56,472 nt of DNA, from contig NZ_CAJPVH010000038.1 in the NCBI RefSeq assembly GCF_905397395.1, positions 1-56,472 of the forward strand, written 5' to 3'. The position numbers and the translations under genes are program-made. How positions within the stretch are numbered: the first letter of the stretch is position 1; each line of letters begins with the position of its first letter. This DNA comes from Cupriavidus campinensis (GTDB lineage Bacteria > Pseudomonadota > Gammaproteobacteria > Burkholderiales > Burkholderiaceae). The notes under the pieces are model-generated. The model was not told the origin of the DNA, did no database searches, and saw only the letters and a list, made by a program, of their open reading frames with translations. Of the stretch, positions 49,734 through 56,472 are shown piece after piece.

Positions 49734-50189
49734 TTACTTGGCGGCGACCTTGGCGTAGGTGCCCTTCAGCGTCACGCCCACCACCACGGCGCCGGCGTGG
49801 CACTCGTACTCGGTGGTGCTGGCGTTGGTGTCCTTCTTGTAATAGCTCACCATGTCCACCACTGCATTCGCGCCCAGCGACTTGGCCTTGTCCTGGAACG
49901 AGATCAGCGCCGAGAGCGCAGCCCAGCGGCACGCTTCCTCGTCAGCCTTGCCCACGCCGTTGGTCTTCTTGTTCGAGACGTCGCTGTCCTTCTTCTCAAG
50001 CACCTTCGGCGTCTTCTGCCCGGCCAGATAGAACATGACCGAGCCGTCGAGCTTTTCCTTGGCTTCCGGCATGTCCAGGACTTCCTGGAACGGCAGCATG
50101 TACTTGGTGTCGCGCGCGGCCGCAGGCGCGGACAGCAGCGTGCCGGTACTGGCGATGGCGAGGGCGACCAGCGGGAGAGCGAATTTCAT
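49734..50189 (-). CDS. Exported protein of aryl-polyene clusters ('excinuclease-like')
   Basis: A 151-residue protein with a signal peptide (ending near AAA-RDTKY, about residue 25). The mature part has LGANAVVDMVSYYKKDTNASTTEYECHAGAVVVGVTLKGTYAKV, a block that recalls the YbjQ/DUF4156 'GANAVV' fold, and two cysteines. Proteins of this kind occur in aryl-polyene gene clusters, where databases often mislabel them as excinuclease subunits; no UvrA feature is visible. Function is unknown, probably in envelope handling of the pigment. AAGGAAGG precedes the ATG. An 11-bp tandem repeat lies between it and the ketosynthase gene upstream. Confidence 0.75.
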   Translation of the reverse strand: MKFALPLVALAIASTGTLLSAPAAARDTKYMLPFQEVLDMPEAKEKLDGSVMFYLAGQKTPKVLEKKDSDVSNKKTNGVGKADEEACRWAALSALISFQDKAKSLGANAVVDMVSYYKKDTNASTTEYECHAGAVVVGVTLKGTYAKVAAK

Positions 50190-50234
50190 TGACCTTCCTT
50201 TGTTCTTGATTGTTGAGCGATGAAACCAGACGGT

Positions 50235-50265
50235 GGTACGGCTCGGGTACGGCTCGGGTACGGCT
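50235..50265 (-). repeat. 11-bp tandem repeat, nearly three units
   Basis: GGTACGGCTCG is repeated twice exactly and a third time as GGTACGGCT, in the 82-base gap between the ketosynthase stop and the exported protein start. It may be a simple replication-slippage repeat; it shows no hairpin. Confidence 0.7.
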
Positions 50266-50271
50266 ATCTGC

Positions 50272-51501
50272 TCAGGCGTCCCAGCGGCGGAACACCAGCG
50301 AGGTGTTGATGCCGCCGAACGCGAAATTGTTGCTCATCACGTACTCGGTGTCGAGTCGGCGGCCTTCGCCCATGATGTAGTCCAGCGGCGCGCAGCGCGG
50401 GTCCGGATTGACGAGGTTCACCGTCGGCGCAAACCAGCCATCGCGCATCATCTCGATGCTCATCCACGCCTCCAGCGCCCCGCATGCGCCCAGCGTGTGG
50501 CCGAGGTAGCTCTTCAGCGAGCTGACCGGCACGGCGCCGCCCAGCACCGCGTGCGTGGCATGGGATTCGGCGATGTCGCCATGGTCGGTGGCCGTGCCGT
50601 GCGCATTGACGTAGCCGATGCGCTCCGGCGCCAGCCCGGCGTCCTCCAGCGCCTGCCGCATGGCCACGGCCATGGTTGCGGCCTGCGGCTGGGTCACGTG
50701 GGCGCCGTCGCTGTTGGTGCCGTAGCCGACGATCTCGGCCAGGATGCGCGCGCCACGTGCCTGGGCGTGCTCCAGTTCCTCGAGCACCAGCGTGCCGGCG
50801 CCCTCGCCCAGCACCAGGCCGTCGCGGTCCGCGTCGAACGGACGCGGCGTGGCCTCGGGGGCGTCGTTGCGCGTGCTGGTGGCGAACAGCGTGTCGAAAA
50901 CGGCCGCCTCGGTCGCATCCAACTCCTCGCCGCCGCCGGCCAGCATCGCCACCTGGCGGCCCGCGCGGATCGTCTCGTAGGCGTAGCCGATGCCCTGGCT
51001 GCCGGACGTGCACGCGCTGGAGGTGGTCAGAATGCGCCCCGTGATGCCAAAGAACACCCCGATATTGACCGCCGTGGTGTGCGGCATCATGCGGATGTAG
51101 GTGGTGGCGCTGATGTCCTCGGTGGTGCGCTCGGTCATCATCCGGCCGAAGTCCTGGATCGCGGATGGCGTGCCCGTGGACGAGCCGTAGGCGATGCCCA
51201 TCTGCCCGCCCGTGATGATCGGATGGCCGGTCAGGCCGGCATCCGCCAGCGCGGCCTCGCTGGCCAGCACCGCCATCAGCGAGACGCGGCCCATGGACCG
51301 CGTGGCCTTGCGCGTGTAGTGAGCCGGCAGCGCGAATGGCGGCACCGGCGCCCCGAGCTGCGTGTTCAGGCCCTTGATGTCGGCCCACTCCGGCATCCGC
51401 ACCACGGCATTGCGGCCGCTGGCCAGGCGCTCGCGCACCGTGGTCCAGTCGTTGCCCAATGCGCTGATCGCGCCCGCGCCGGTTACGACAACCCGCTTCA
51501 T
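50272..51501 (-). CDS. Beta-ketoacyl-ACP synthase (ApeR-like position)
   Basis: A 409-residue FabF-type condensing enzyme with a full Cys-His-His triad: Cys164 in SSACTSGSQG, His301 in VNAHGTATDHGD and His335 in SLKSYLGHTLGACGA, plus MSNNFAFGGINTSLV at the C-terminus. The start is the ATG at 51501, overlapping the reductase stop (ATGA); longer in-frame sequence is antisense to nothing useful and lies in the reductase gene. By order it matches ApeR of the E. coli aryl polyene cluster, thought to act in chain initiation; that correspondence is inferred from synteny only. Confidence 0.9.
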   Translation of the reverse strand: MKRVVVTGAGAISALGNDWTTVRERLASGRNAVVRMPEWADIKGLNTQLGAPVPPFALPAHYTRKATRSMGRVSLMAVLASEAALADAGLTGHPIITGGQMGIAYGSSTGTPSAIQDFGRMMTERTTEDISATTYIRMMPHTTAVNIGVFFGITGRILTTSSACTSGSQGIGYAYETIRAGRQVAMLAGGGEELDATEAAVFDTLFATSTRNDAPEATPRPFDADRDGLVLGEGAGTLVLEELEHAQARGARILAEIVGYGTNSDGAHVTQPQAATMAVAMRQALEDAGLAPERIGYVNAHGTATDHGDIAESHATHAVLGGAVPVSSLKSYLGHTLGACGALEAWMSIEMMRDGWFAPTVNLVNPDPRCAPLDYIMGEGRRLDTEYVMSNNFAFGGINTSLVFRRWDA

Positions 51502-52229
51502 CCGAACATCCCCCCGTTCACCGAAATCACCTGCCGTGTAATGTAACCGGCATCCGGCGAGAGCAGGAAGGCCACCGTGGCCGCCACCTCGTCCGGCGTG
51601 CCCATGCGCCGCGCGGGAATCATCTTCAGCGCTTCCTCGCGCACATGCTCGTCCACCATTTCCGTGTCGATCAGCCCCGGCGCCACGCAGTTGACCGTGA
51701 TGTGGCGCTTGGCCAGTTCGATGGCGAGCGCCTTGGTGGCGCCGATGATGCCGGCCTTGGCCGCGCTGTAGTTGGTCTGGCCCCGGTTGCCCACCAGCCC
51801 GGACACCGACGACAGCGTAACGATGCGGCCCGGCTGGCGGCGCTGCACCATCGGCATCACCAGCGGGTTGAGCACGTTGTAGAAGGCGTCGAGGTTGGTA
51901 TGGACCACCTCGTCCCATTCCTCGCCGCTCATGGCCGGAAACGCCGCGTCCCGCGCGATGCCCGCGTTGCAGACCACGCCGTAATAGGTGCCGTGTTCCT
52001 CGATGTCGGCATGCAGCACGCTGGCGGTGGCCTGGCGGTCGCTGATATCGAAGGCCAGCACGCGCGCGTTGCGGCCGAAGGCGCGCACGGCGTCCGCCAC
52101 GGAGTCGGCGTCGTCCCGGCGGGCGCGGCAGTGCACCACCACGTCGTAGCCGTCGCGGGCGAGCCGCAGCGCAATGGCGCGGCCAATACCGCGCGAGGAG
52201 CCCGTGACCAGCACGGTCTTGTTCGTCAT
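51498..52229 (-). CDS. fabG: 3-oxoacyl-ACP reductase (FabG-type)
   Basis: A 243-residue short-chain dehydrogenase. TGSSRGIG (9-16) binds NADPH, VCNAGIARDAAF is the family NAG motif, and the catalytic Ser-Tyr-Lys lie in TLSSVSGLVGNRGQTNYSAAKAG. It would reduce the 3-ketoacyl-ACP in each polyene elongation cycle. Its ATG overlaps the dehydratase stop and its stop overlaps the next ketosynthase start, both as ATGA, so the four genes are translationally coupled. It corresponds in order to ApeQ. Confidence 0.92.
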   Translation of the reverse strand: MTNKTVLVTGSSRGIGRAIALRLARDGYDVVVHCRARRDDADSVADAVRAFGRNARVLAFDISDRQATASVLHADIEEHGTYYGVVCNAGIARDAAFPAMSGEEWDEVVHTNLDAFYNVLNPLVMPMVQRRQPGRIVTLSSVSGLVGNRGQTNYSAAKAGIIGATKALAIELAKRHITVNCVAPGLIDTEMVDEHVREEALKMIPARRMGTPDEVAATVAFLLSPDAGYITRQVISVNGGMFG

Positions 52230-52723
52230 GCTTGCTGCCCCTGGAGAAACGCCTGCGCATCCGCAGGCTGGAAAACGGAAACATTGGCGCGCGCCACGTC
52301 GCGGCCATCCATCTCGACCGTGCAGGCGAACAGGCCGAGGCCGTTGTCCCCGATCAGCTCCACCTGGGTGCGGATAGTCAGCACGCTGCCCACCGGAAAC
52401 GCGGGCACGTCGCAGGCATAGCGGCGCGAGCCGAGCAGGAAGCCCAACCCCGGCGGGCGGCCCGCCGCGCGCTCGCGCACGCCAGCCCAGGCGGCAATCG
52501 TCTGGGCCATGTATTCGATACCGACCCAGCCGGGCATGCCGGCATCGTCCACGAACAGCTGGGTGGCGCGCACCGTGGCGCGGGCCACGCAGTGCTCGCC
52601 ATCGGCCTGGACAAGTTCGTCGATCAGCCGCATGGCGCCCGCGTGGGGCACCACTTCGGACACCGGCGGCAGGGGCGGCATGGCGTCAGGTGTCGAGTCA
52701 GGTGTCACATCAGGCGTTGTCAT
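52226..52723 (-). CDS. Hotdog-fold 3-hydroxyacyl-ACP dehydratase (ApeP-like)
   Basis: A 165-residue protein of the FabA/FabZ-like hotdog superfamily: VVPHAGAMRLIDEL carries the active-site His, followed by WVGIEYMAQTIAAWAGVR on the central helix and GFLLGSRRYACDVPAFPVGSVL. It would dehydrate the 3-hydroxyacyl-ACP to build the conjugated polyene. The N-terminus (about 1-20) is a Pro/Thr/Asp-rich tail encoded by short GC-rich repeats. The start lies one base after the upstream ketosynthase stop. By order it corresponds to ApeP. Confidence 0.87.
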   Translation of the reverse strand: MTTPDVTPDSTPDAMPPLPPVSEVVPHAGAMRLIDELVQADGEHCVARATVRATQLFVDDAGMPGWVGIEYMAQTIAAWAGVRERAAGRPPGLGFLLGSRRYACDVPAFPVGSVLTIRTQVELIGDNGLGLFACTVEMDGRDVARANVSVFQPADAQAFLQGQQA

Positions 52724-52724
52724 G

Positions 52725-53915
52725 TCAGCCCTCTCCCAGCACCAGCACGCTGTTGCTGCCGCCGAACGCGAACGAATTGCTCATCACGTAGCGCGGTGCC
52801 CGGCCCAGCGACTCGTCCGCGCCCACCACGTGCAGCGGCGGCAGCGTCGGATCGGCCGCGCCGTCCCACCAATGGGCCGGCAGGCGCCCACGCGGGTTGT
52901 CGGTCAGGGTCAGCACCATCAGCGCGGCTTCCACGGCGCCGGCGGCGCCCAGCGTGTGCCCGGTCTGCGGCTTGGTCGAGCTGACCGGCACGTCGAGCCC
53001 GAGCAGGTCTGCCACGGCGCGCGACTCCATTGCGTCGTTCTGCTCGGTGGCCGTGCCGTGCAGGTTCAGATAGTCGATGTCGGCCGGCTGCACGCCGGCG
53101 CGCGTCATGGCCTCCTGCATGGCGGCGCGGGCGCCGGCGCCAGCCGGGTCCGGCGCGGACATATGGTGCGCATCGGACGTCTCGCCCCAGCCGGCCAGCC
53201 GTACCGGGCCGGCCTCGCGCGACATCAGGAACAGCGCCGCACCCTCGCCCAGGTTGATGCCGTGGCGATGGGCGGACAGCGGATTGCACCGCTCCGCGCT
53301 GACCGAGTCGAGCGAGCGGAAGCCGGCGATCGTGAACGCGCACAGCGTGTCCACCCCACCGGCGATGGCCACGTCGGCCATGCCCTGCTCCAGCAGCCGC
53401 GCGGCGGCGGCCAGCGCCTTCGCGCTCGACGAACATGCCGTGGAGATCGTATAGGCCGGTCCGGCCGTGCCCAGCGCCAGTGCGAGGTACTGCGCGGGCG
53501 AGCCCAGCTCCTGCTGGCCGTAATGGAAGGCATCCGGCCAGGTGCCGGCGGCGTGCCGCGCGCGCACGGCCAGTTCGCCGTCACTGATGCCCGAGGTGCT
53601 GGTGCCGAGCACGATGGCCACGCGGGTCGGGCCCACGCGGGCGATGGCGGCTTCCACAGCGGGGCGCAGCGCAACCAGCGTGCGGTCCAGCAGCGCGTTG
53701 TTGCGGCTGCACAATGCGGGCGCGAGGCCGGCCGGCAGGTCGGTGGCCGCCACCGGCTCGCGCACGGTACCGAGGTGCAGCGGCGTGCCGGGTGTGTAGC
53801 GGTCTGTAACTTCGCCGCCCGCCGGGCCATCCGTGCGCCACAGCGCAGCGCGCACGGCGTCGTTGCCGCTGCCCAGTGCGCAGATGACATTCATCGCGTT
53901 CAGGAAAATCGTCAT
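52725..53915 (-). CDS. Beta-ketoacyl-ACP synthase (ApeO-like position)
   Basis: A 396-residue condensing enzyme with Cys161 in STACSSSAKAL, His286 in NLHGTATEQND and His320 in KPQTGHTLGAAGA, so the triad is complete and it is not a chain-length factor. The N-terminus is short, lacking the VVVTG block of FabF. It would perform the main elongation; ApeO partners with a chain-length factor (ApeC) that is not in this window. Its ATG overlaps the DUF3261 gene stop (ATGA). Confidence 0.9.
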   Translation of the reverse strand: MTIFLNAMNVICALGSGNDAVRAALWRTDGPAGGEVTDRYTPGTPLHLGTVREPVAATDLPAGLAPALCSRNNALLDRTLVALRPAVEAAIARVGPTRVAIVLGTSTSGISDGELAVRARHAAGTWPDAFHYGQQELGSPAQYLALALGTAGPAYTISTACSSSAKALAAAARLLEQGMADVAIAGGVDTLCAFTIAGFRSLDSVSAERCNPLSAHRHGINLGEGAALFLMSREAGPVRLAGWGETSDAHHMSAPDPAGAGARAAMQEAMTRAGVQPADIDYLNLHGTATEQNDAMESRAVADLLGLDVPVSSTKPQTGHTLGAAGAVEAALMVLTLTDNPRGRLPAHWWDGAADPTLPPLHVVGADESLGRAPRYVMSNSFAFGGSNSVLVLGEG

Positions 53916-54523
53916 GGCCGTGCTCCTTCACCCTGCAGCGTGCGGATGGTCAGCCGGTAGCCGTCGCGGCGCTGCACAAACTCCGTGGTGGCTGCGTCGG
54001 GATAGCGGATCTCGGCCACGAGTTCGTCACCGGCCAGCAGGCGGCGCATGGCCGGCGTGGCGTCCAGGCGCCAGCCCGGCGGCAGCGCCGCGCGAATGGC
54101 TGCCACCGGCCAGAGCGACAGCTGCAGATCACTGAGGATACGCTCCGGCACGAGTTCCGCGGGCGCCCACGGCGCACGTGTCACGCGCAGGTCACTGCCG
54201 TCCCAGTCCAGCCGGGCCAGCACTTGCCCACCAGCCAGCGCGGCCAGCCGGGTGTGGCCGGCATCGGCCTCCAGCAGCGCGAGGATGTCGCGCGTCTGCT
54301 CGCCCTGCGGCGACGGATAACGCACCGTGATCTGCTGCTGCAATTGCAGCGTGCGGCCCAGCGACGCCGGCGGCAGGCGCAGCAGCGGCACCGCCGGGCG
54401 GTCCGCTTCGGCCACGGCTGGCGTGGGGCCGGCGGGCGGCGCCGCGGCGCAGCCAGCCAATATGGCCAGTACGGCAAGCGCCGCGCCGGCCGTTATCGAG
54501 CAGAAGAGCCTCAGGCCGCGCAA
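53912..54523 (-). CDS. DUF3261 outer-membrane lipoprotein of the polyene cluster
   Basis: A 203-residue lipoprotein with lipobox LAGC after a hydrophobic signal (SITAGAALAVLAILAGC). The mature part has RYPSPQGEQTRDILALLEADAGHTRLAALAGGQVLARLDWDG, a LolA/LolB-like unusual beta sheet region typical of DUF3261, which is regularly found in aryl-polyene clusters and may help move pigment to the outer membrane. No ATG is available; TTG at 54523 is chosen because GGAG lies 5 bases before it. This places the start inside the end of the flavoprotein gene (13-base overlap). Confidence 0.82.
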   Translation of the reverse strand: MRGLRLFCSITAGAALAVLAILAGCAAAPPAGPTPAVAEADRPAVPLLRLPPASLGRTLQLQQQITVRYPSPQGEQTRDILALLEADAGHTRLAALAGGQVLARLDWDGSDLRVTRAPWAPAELVPERILSDLQLSLWPVAAIRAALPPGWRLDATPAMRRLLAGDELVAEIRYPDAATTEFVQRRDGYRLTIRTLQGEGARP

Positions 54524-55740
54524 AGCTGCTCCAGCACGTTGAGGCGCCGCCGGGACTCGGCCACGAAGGGGTTGTCTCGGTCCCAGGCGTAGCCGGCCAG
54601 GATCGACGAGATCATCCGGCGAATCTCGGGCGTGGCGTTCGGATGGAAGATCAGGGTCTGGAAGCGGCCCTCGTACCAGGCTTCGACGAAGGTGCGGAAG
54701 CAGTCCACGCCAGCCTTCAGCGGTCTGGCGTAGTCGGCCTCCCAGTCCACGGTTTCGCCGGCCAGCTGGCGGGCGAGGCAGGCCGTGGCCAGGCTGGCCG
54801 ACTTGAACGCAATCGTCACGCCCGACGAGAACACCGGGTCCAGGAACTCGCCGGCATTGCCGAGCAGCGCGTAGCCCTTGCCCCACAGCGAGCTGACATT
54901 GGCCGAGTAGCCGACGATCTGCCGCGCCGGCGTATCCCAGTTGGCGTCGCGCAGCAGGTGCGCCAGCCCCGGTTCCTCGCTGACCAACTGCTTCAGCTTG
55001 ACCATCTCGTCGCCCGGATAGCGGTCCAGGAACGACTTCTCCGCCACCACGCCCTGCGAGCAGCGGCCATTCGAGAACGGAATGGTCCAGTACCAGACAT
55101 CGACATGCTCGGGATGCACGCCGATGCGGATCTTGTTGCGGTCGAAGGTGCCGGGCGCCACGCGGTCTTCCACGTGCGTGAAGATAGCCGCGCGCACCGG
55201 GAAGTTCGACGGGGACTCCAGCTTCAGCAGGCGCGGCAGGATGCGGCCGAAGCCGGAGGCATCGAGCAGGAACTTCGCCTGCACCGTGTACGCCTGCCCG
55301 TCCGGGTCGCGCACGGTCACCACCGGCTGCGCGCCGGTGACATCCACCGCTTCCACCACGTGGCGGAAGCGCACCTCGGCGCCCTGCTTCTCGGCTTCCC
55401 GGATCAGCACGTCGTCGAAATGCGCACGCTGCACCTGATAGGTGGTGCCCCAGCCCTTGGAGAACTTGTCGCGGAAGTCGAATTCCGTGTAGCGGTCGCC
55501 CCGGGCGAAGGCGGCGCCGTTCTTGTACTGGAACCCGGCCTCCACCACGGCCTGCAGCATACCGGCTTCCTCTATGTATTCCATGCTCTGCGGCAACAGG
55601 CTCTCGCCGATGGAGAAGCGCGGGAACGTCTCCTTCTCGATGACGAGCACCTGGATGCCGCGCTTGCGCAGCAGGCCAGCCGCCACCGAGCCAGCGGGCC
55701 CGGCGCCGACGATCAATACCTCCACCTGTTCCGTTTTCAT
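54511..55740 (-). CDS. FAD-dependent oxidoreductase, flavin halogenase-like
   Basis: A 409-residue flavoprotein. The FAD motif is IVGAGPAGSVAAGLL (10-24). It carries two marks of flavin-dependent halogenases: WYWTIP (216-221), which fits WxWxIP exactly, and Lys73 in FQYKNGAAF, the position of the catalytic lysine. It lies in an aryl-polyene-type cluster; related xanthomonadin and flexirubin clusters have halogenases acting on the aryl head. It may therefore halogenate the pigment, or hydroxylate/oxidise it if the lysine is not used so. The ATG at 55740 is preferred over TTG at 55749, which overlaps the exporter stop. Confidence 0.85.
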   Translation of the reverse strand: MKTEQVEVLIVGAGPAGSVAAGLLRKRGIQVLVIEKETFPRFSIGESLLPQSMEYIEEAGMLQAVVEAGFQYKNGAAFARGDRYTEFDFRDKFSKGWGTTYQVQRAHFDDVLIREAEKQGAEVRFRHVVEAVDVTGAQPVVTVRDPDGQAYTVQAKFLLDASGFGRILPRLLKLESPSNFPVRAAIFTHVEDRVAPGTFDRNKIRIGVHPEHVDVWYWTIPFSNGRCSQGVVAEKSFLDRYPGDEMVKLKQLVSEEPGLAHLLRDANWDTPARQIVGYSANVSSLWGKGYALLGNAGEFLDPVFSSGVTIAFKSASLATACLARQLAGETVDWEADYARPLKAGVDCFRTFVEAWYEGRFQTLIFHPNATPEIRRMISSILAGYAWDRDNPFVAESRRRLNVLEQLCAA

Positions 55741-55745
55741 ATCAA

Positions 55746-56472
55746 TCAACCCTGTTCAGCTTGTTGTTGTGAGGCGTGCCGGCCCAATGGCCGGAACCAT
55801 GGCGACAGCACCCAGACCGCGCCCACGCCCGAAAGCATCGTCATGCCGAACGCATGCAGCGCCGGCGTGGAAGACAGTGCGAGCAGCCCGAACGCCAGCA
55901 GCGTGCTGGCCGCGCCGAGCACGATGGCGGTCCAGGACACGCCATCGCCGGGATGCTCAAGCAAAAATATGCCGTAATCGACACCTACGCCCAGCAGCAG
56001 CGCCAGCGCCAGCACCGAGAACAGCTGCAACGGCACGCCGAGCCACCCCAGCACGGCCACGCTGAAGGCGGCGGCCAGCAGCGTGGGTGCCAGCGCGCGC
56101 CAGCCCGCACGGCCATAGCGCCATGCCAGCAGCAGCGCCACGCCGGCGGCGCCGGCCAGCAGCAGCCAGCTCATCAGCACGCGGTAGTGGTGCAGCAGGA
56201 AGGACAGATCGGCGATGCGGTCCGCCCATTCGGCGCCCTGTACCGTGTTAACGGCGGTGGCGATGCCAGACATGACTGCCGGATTTTCCAGCCCGCGCAG
56301 CAGCATCACGCTGGCGTAGCCGCTGCCCTCGCGGTCCAGCCACAGGTGGCGCAGCGTGCCGGAGACCGGATTGGCCAGCCAGGCGGGCAGCGTCAGCACG
56401 GCATCGGCCGGGGACGCCGCCGGCGCGGCAATCGACCCGCCCAGCGTGCGGGCCACCCGCTCGCGCACGGCG
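55746..56472 (-). CDS. MMPL/RND-type exporter of the polyene cluster (C-terminal part)
   Basis: The gene enters from the right edge on the minus strand; about 240 C-terminal residues are visible. They form five to six membrane helices: VLMSWLLLAGAAGVALLLAW, ALAPTLLAAAFSVAVLGWLG, LFSVLALALLLGVGVDYGIFLLEH with the conserved GVDYG of MMPL proteins, then TAIVLGAASTLLAFGLLAL and a last helix. It would move the polyene or its lipid conjugate across the inner membrane. The flavoprotein gene follows with a 5-base gap. Confidence 0.88.
   Translation of the reverse strand, partial: AVRERVARTLGGSIAAPAASPADAVLTLPAWLANPVSGTLRHLWLDREGSGYASVMLLRGLENPAVMSGIATAVNTVQGAEWADRIADLSFLLHHYRVLMSWLLLAGAAGVALLLAWRYGRAGWRALAPTLLAAAFSVAVLGWLGVPLQLFSVLALALLLGVGVDYGIFLLEHPGDGVSWTAIVLGAASTLLAFGLLALSSTPALHAFGMTMLSGVGAVWVLSPWFRPLGRHASQQQAEQG

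Noticed and set aside
49734..50189. Excinuclease ABC subunit A fragment
   Set aside because: The name is used in databases for such cluster proteins, but there are no Walker or zinc motifs of UvrA; the protein has a signal peptide.

Overview
The window is high-GC, densely coded DNA that looks like a Cupriavidus/Ralstonia-type betaproteobacterium (Burkholderiaceae). The clues are a zntA/cadA-czcICBA-czcRS metal efflux locus of the Cupriavidus metallidurans kind, four orphan Bug (TctC-type) periplasmic binding proteins, a second infA gene outside the ribosomal operons, and an aryl-polyene type pigment cluster. The assignment rests on gene content and motifs only.

Layout. 1-1442: the end of a lipid A aminoarabinose (arn) operon. 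1446-2682: a Fic-domain protein with a C-terminal winged helix, preceded by five copies of an 11-bp motif. 2645-13847: metal resistance, namely a P-type ATPase with a MerR-type promoter, czcI-czcC-czcB-czcA, a VOC protein, and the two-component pair czcS/czcR. 14044-17957: small exported proteins, an acidic H-NS-like protein, an MHYT-GGDEF-EAL membrane protein and a small lipoprotein. 18261-30888: a catabolic accessory region with two acyl-CoA dehydrogenases, a LeuCD-type hydro-lyase, an alpha-methylacyl-CoA racemase-like protein, a class III CoA-transferase, an IclR regulator, a cupin and four Bug proteins. It looks like a route for an unidentified branched carboxylic or dicarboxylic acid.

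31084-33939: a GABA-type transaminase divergent from a MocR/GabR regulator. 33980-38611: a sugar-dehydrogenase-like lipoprotein, a lower-GC Mrr-type nuclease, an EamA exporter and a Na+/H+ antiporter. 38950-44241: allophanate hydrolase, a nitrate/sulfonate-type ABC importer and a GntR regulator, with a candidate operator in front. 44332-45252: panE. 45265-46415: an unusual infA operon with a long hairpin-rich leader. 46408-48969: the hipBA toxin-antitoxin pair and a divergent IclR gene sharing a mirror-symmetric promoter region. 48993-56472: the 3' part of an aryl-polyene cluster (phosphopantetheinyl transferase, two ketosynthases, ketoreductase, dehydratase, DUF3261 lipoprotein, halogenase-like flavoprotein, MMPL exporter) that runs off the right edge.

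How parts work together. CzcCBA exports Zn/Co/Cd across the envelope, the P-type ATPase empties the cytoplasm, and CzcRS probably controls both czcI and small exported proteins through a shared TGACA-N4-TGTCA box. The most interesting signals are regulatory: the Fic operator array, the Czc boxes, the hipBA/iclR mirrored promoters and the infA leader. Among proteins, the acidic H-NS-like protein, the catabolic island and the halogenase-like protein of the polyene cluster stand out. No rRNA, tRNA, CRISPR array, insertion sequence or prophage was seen.
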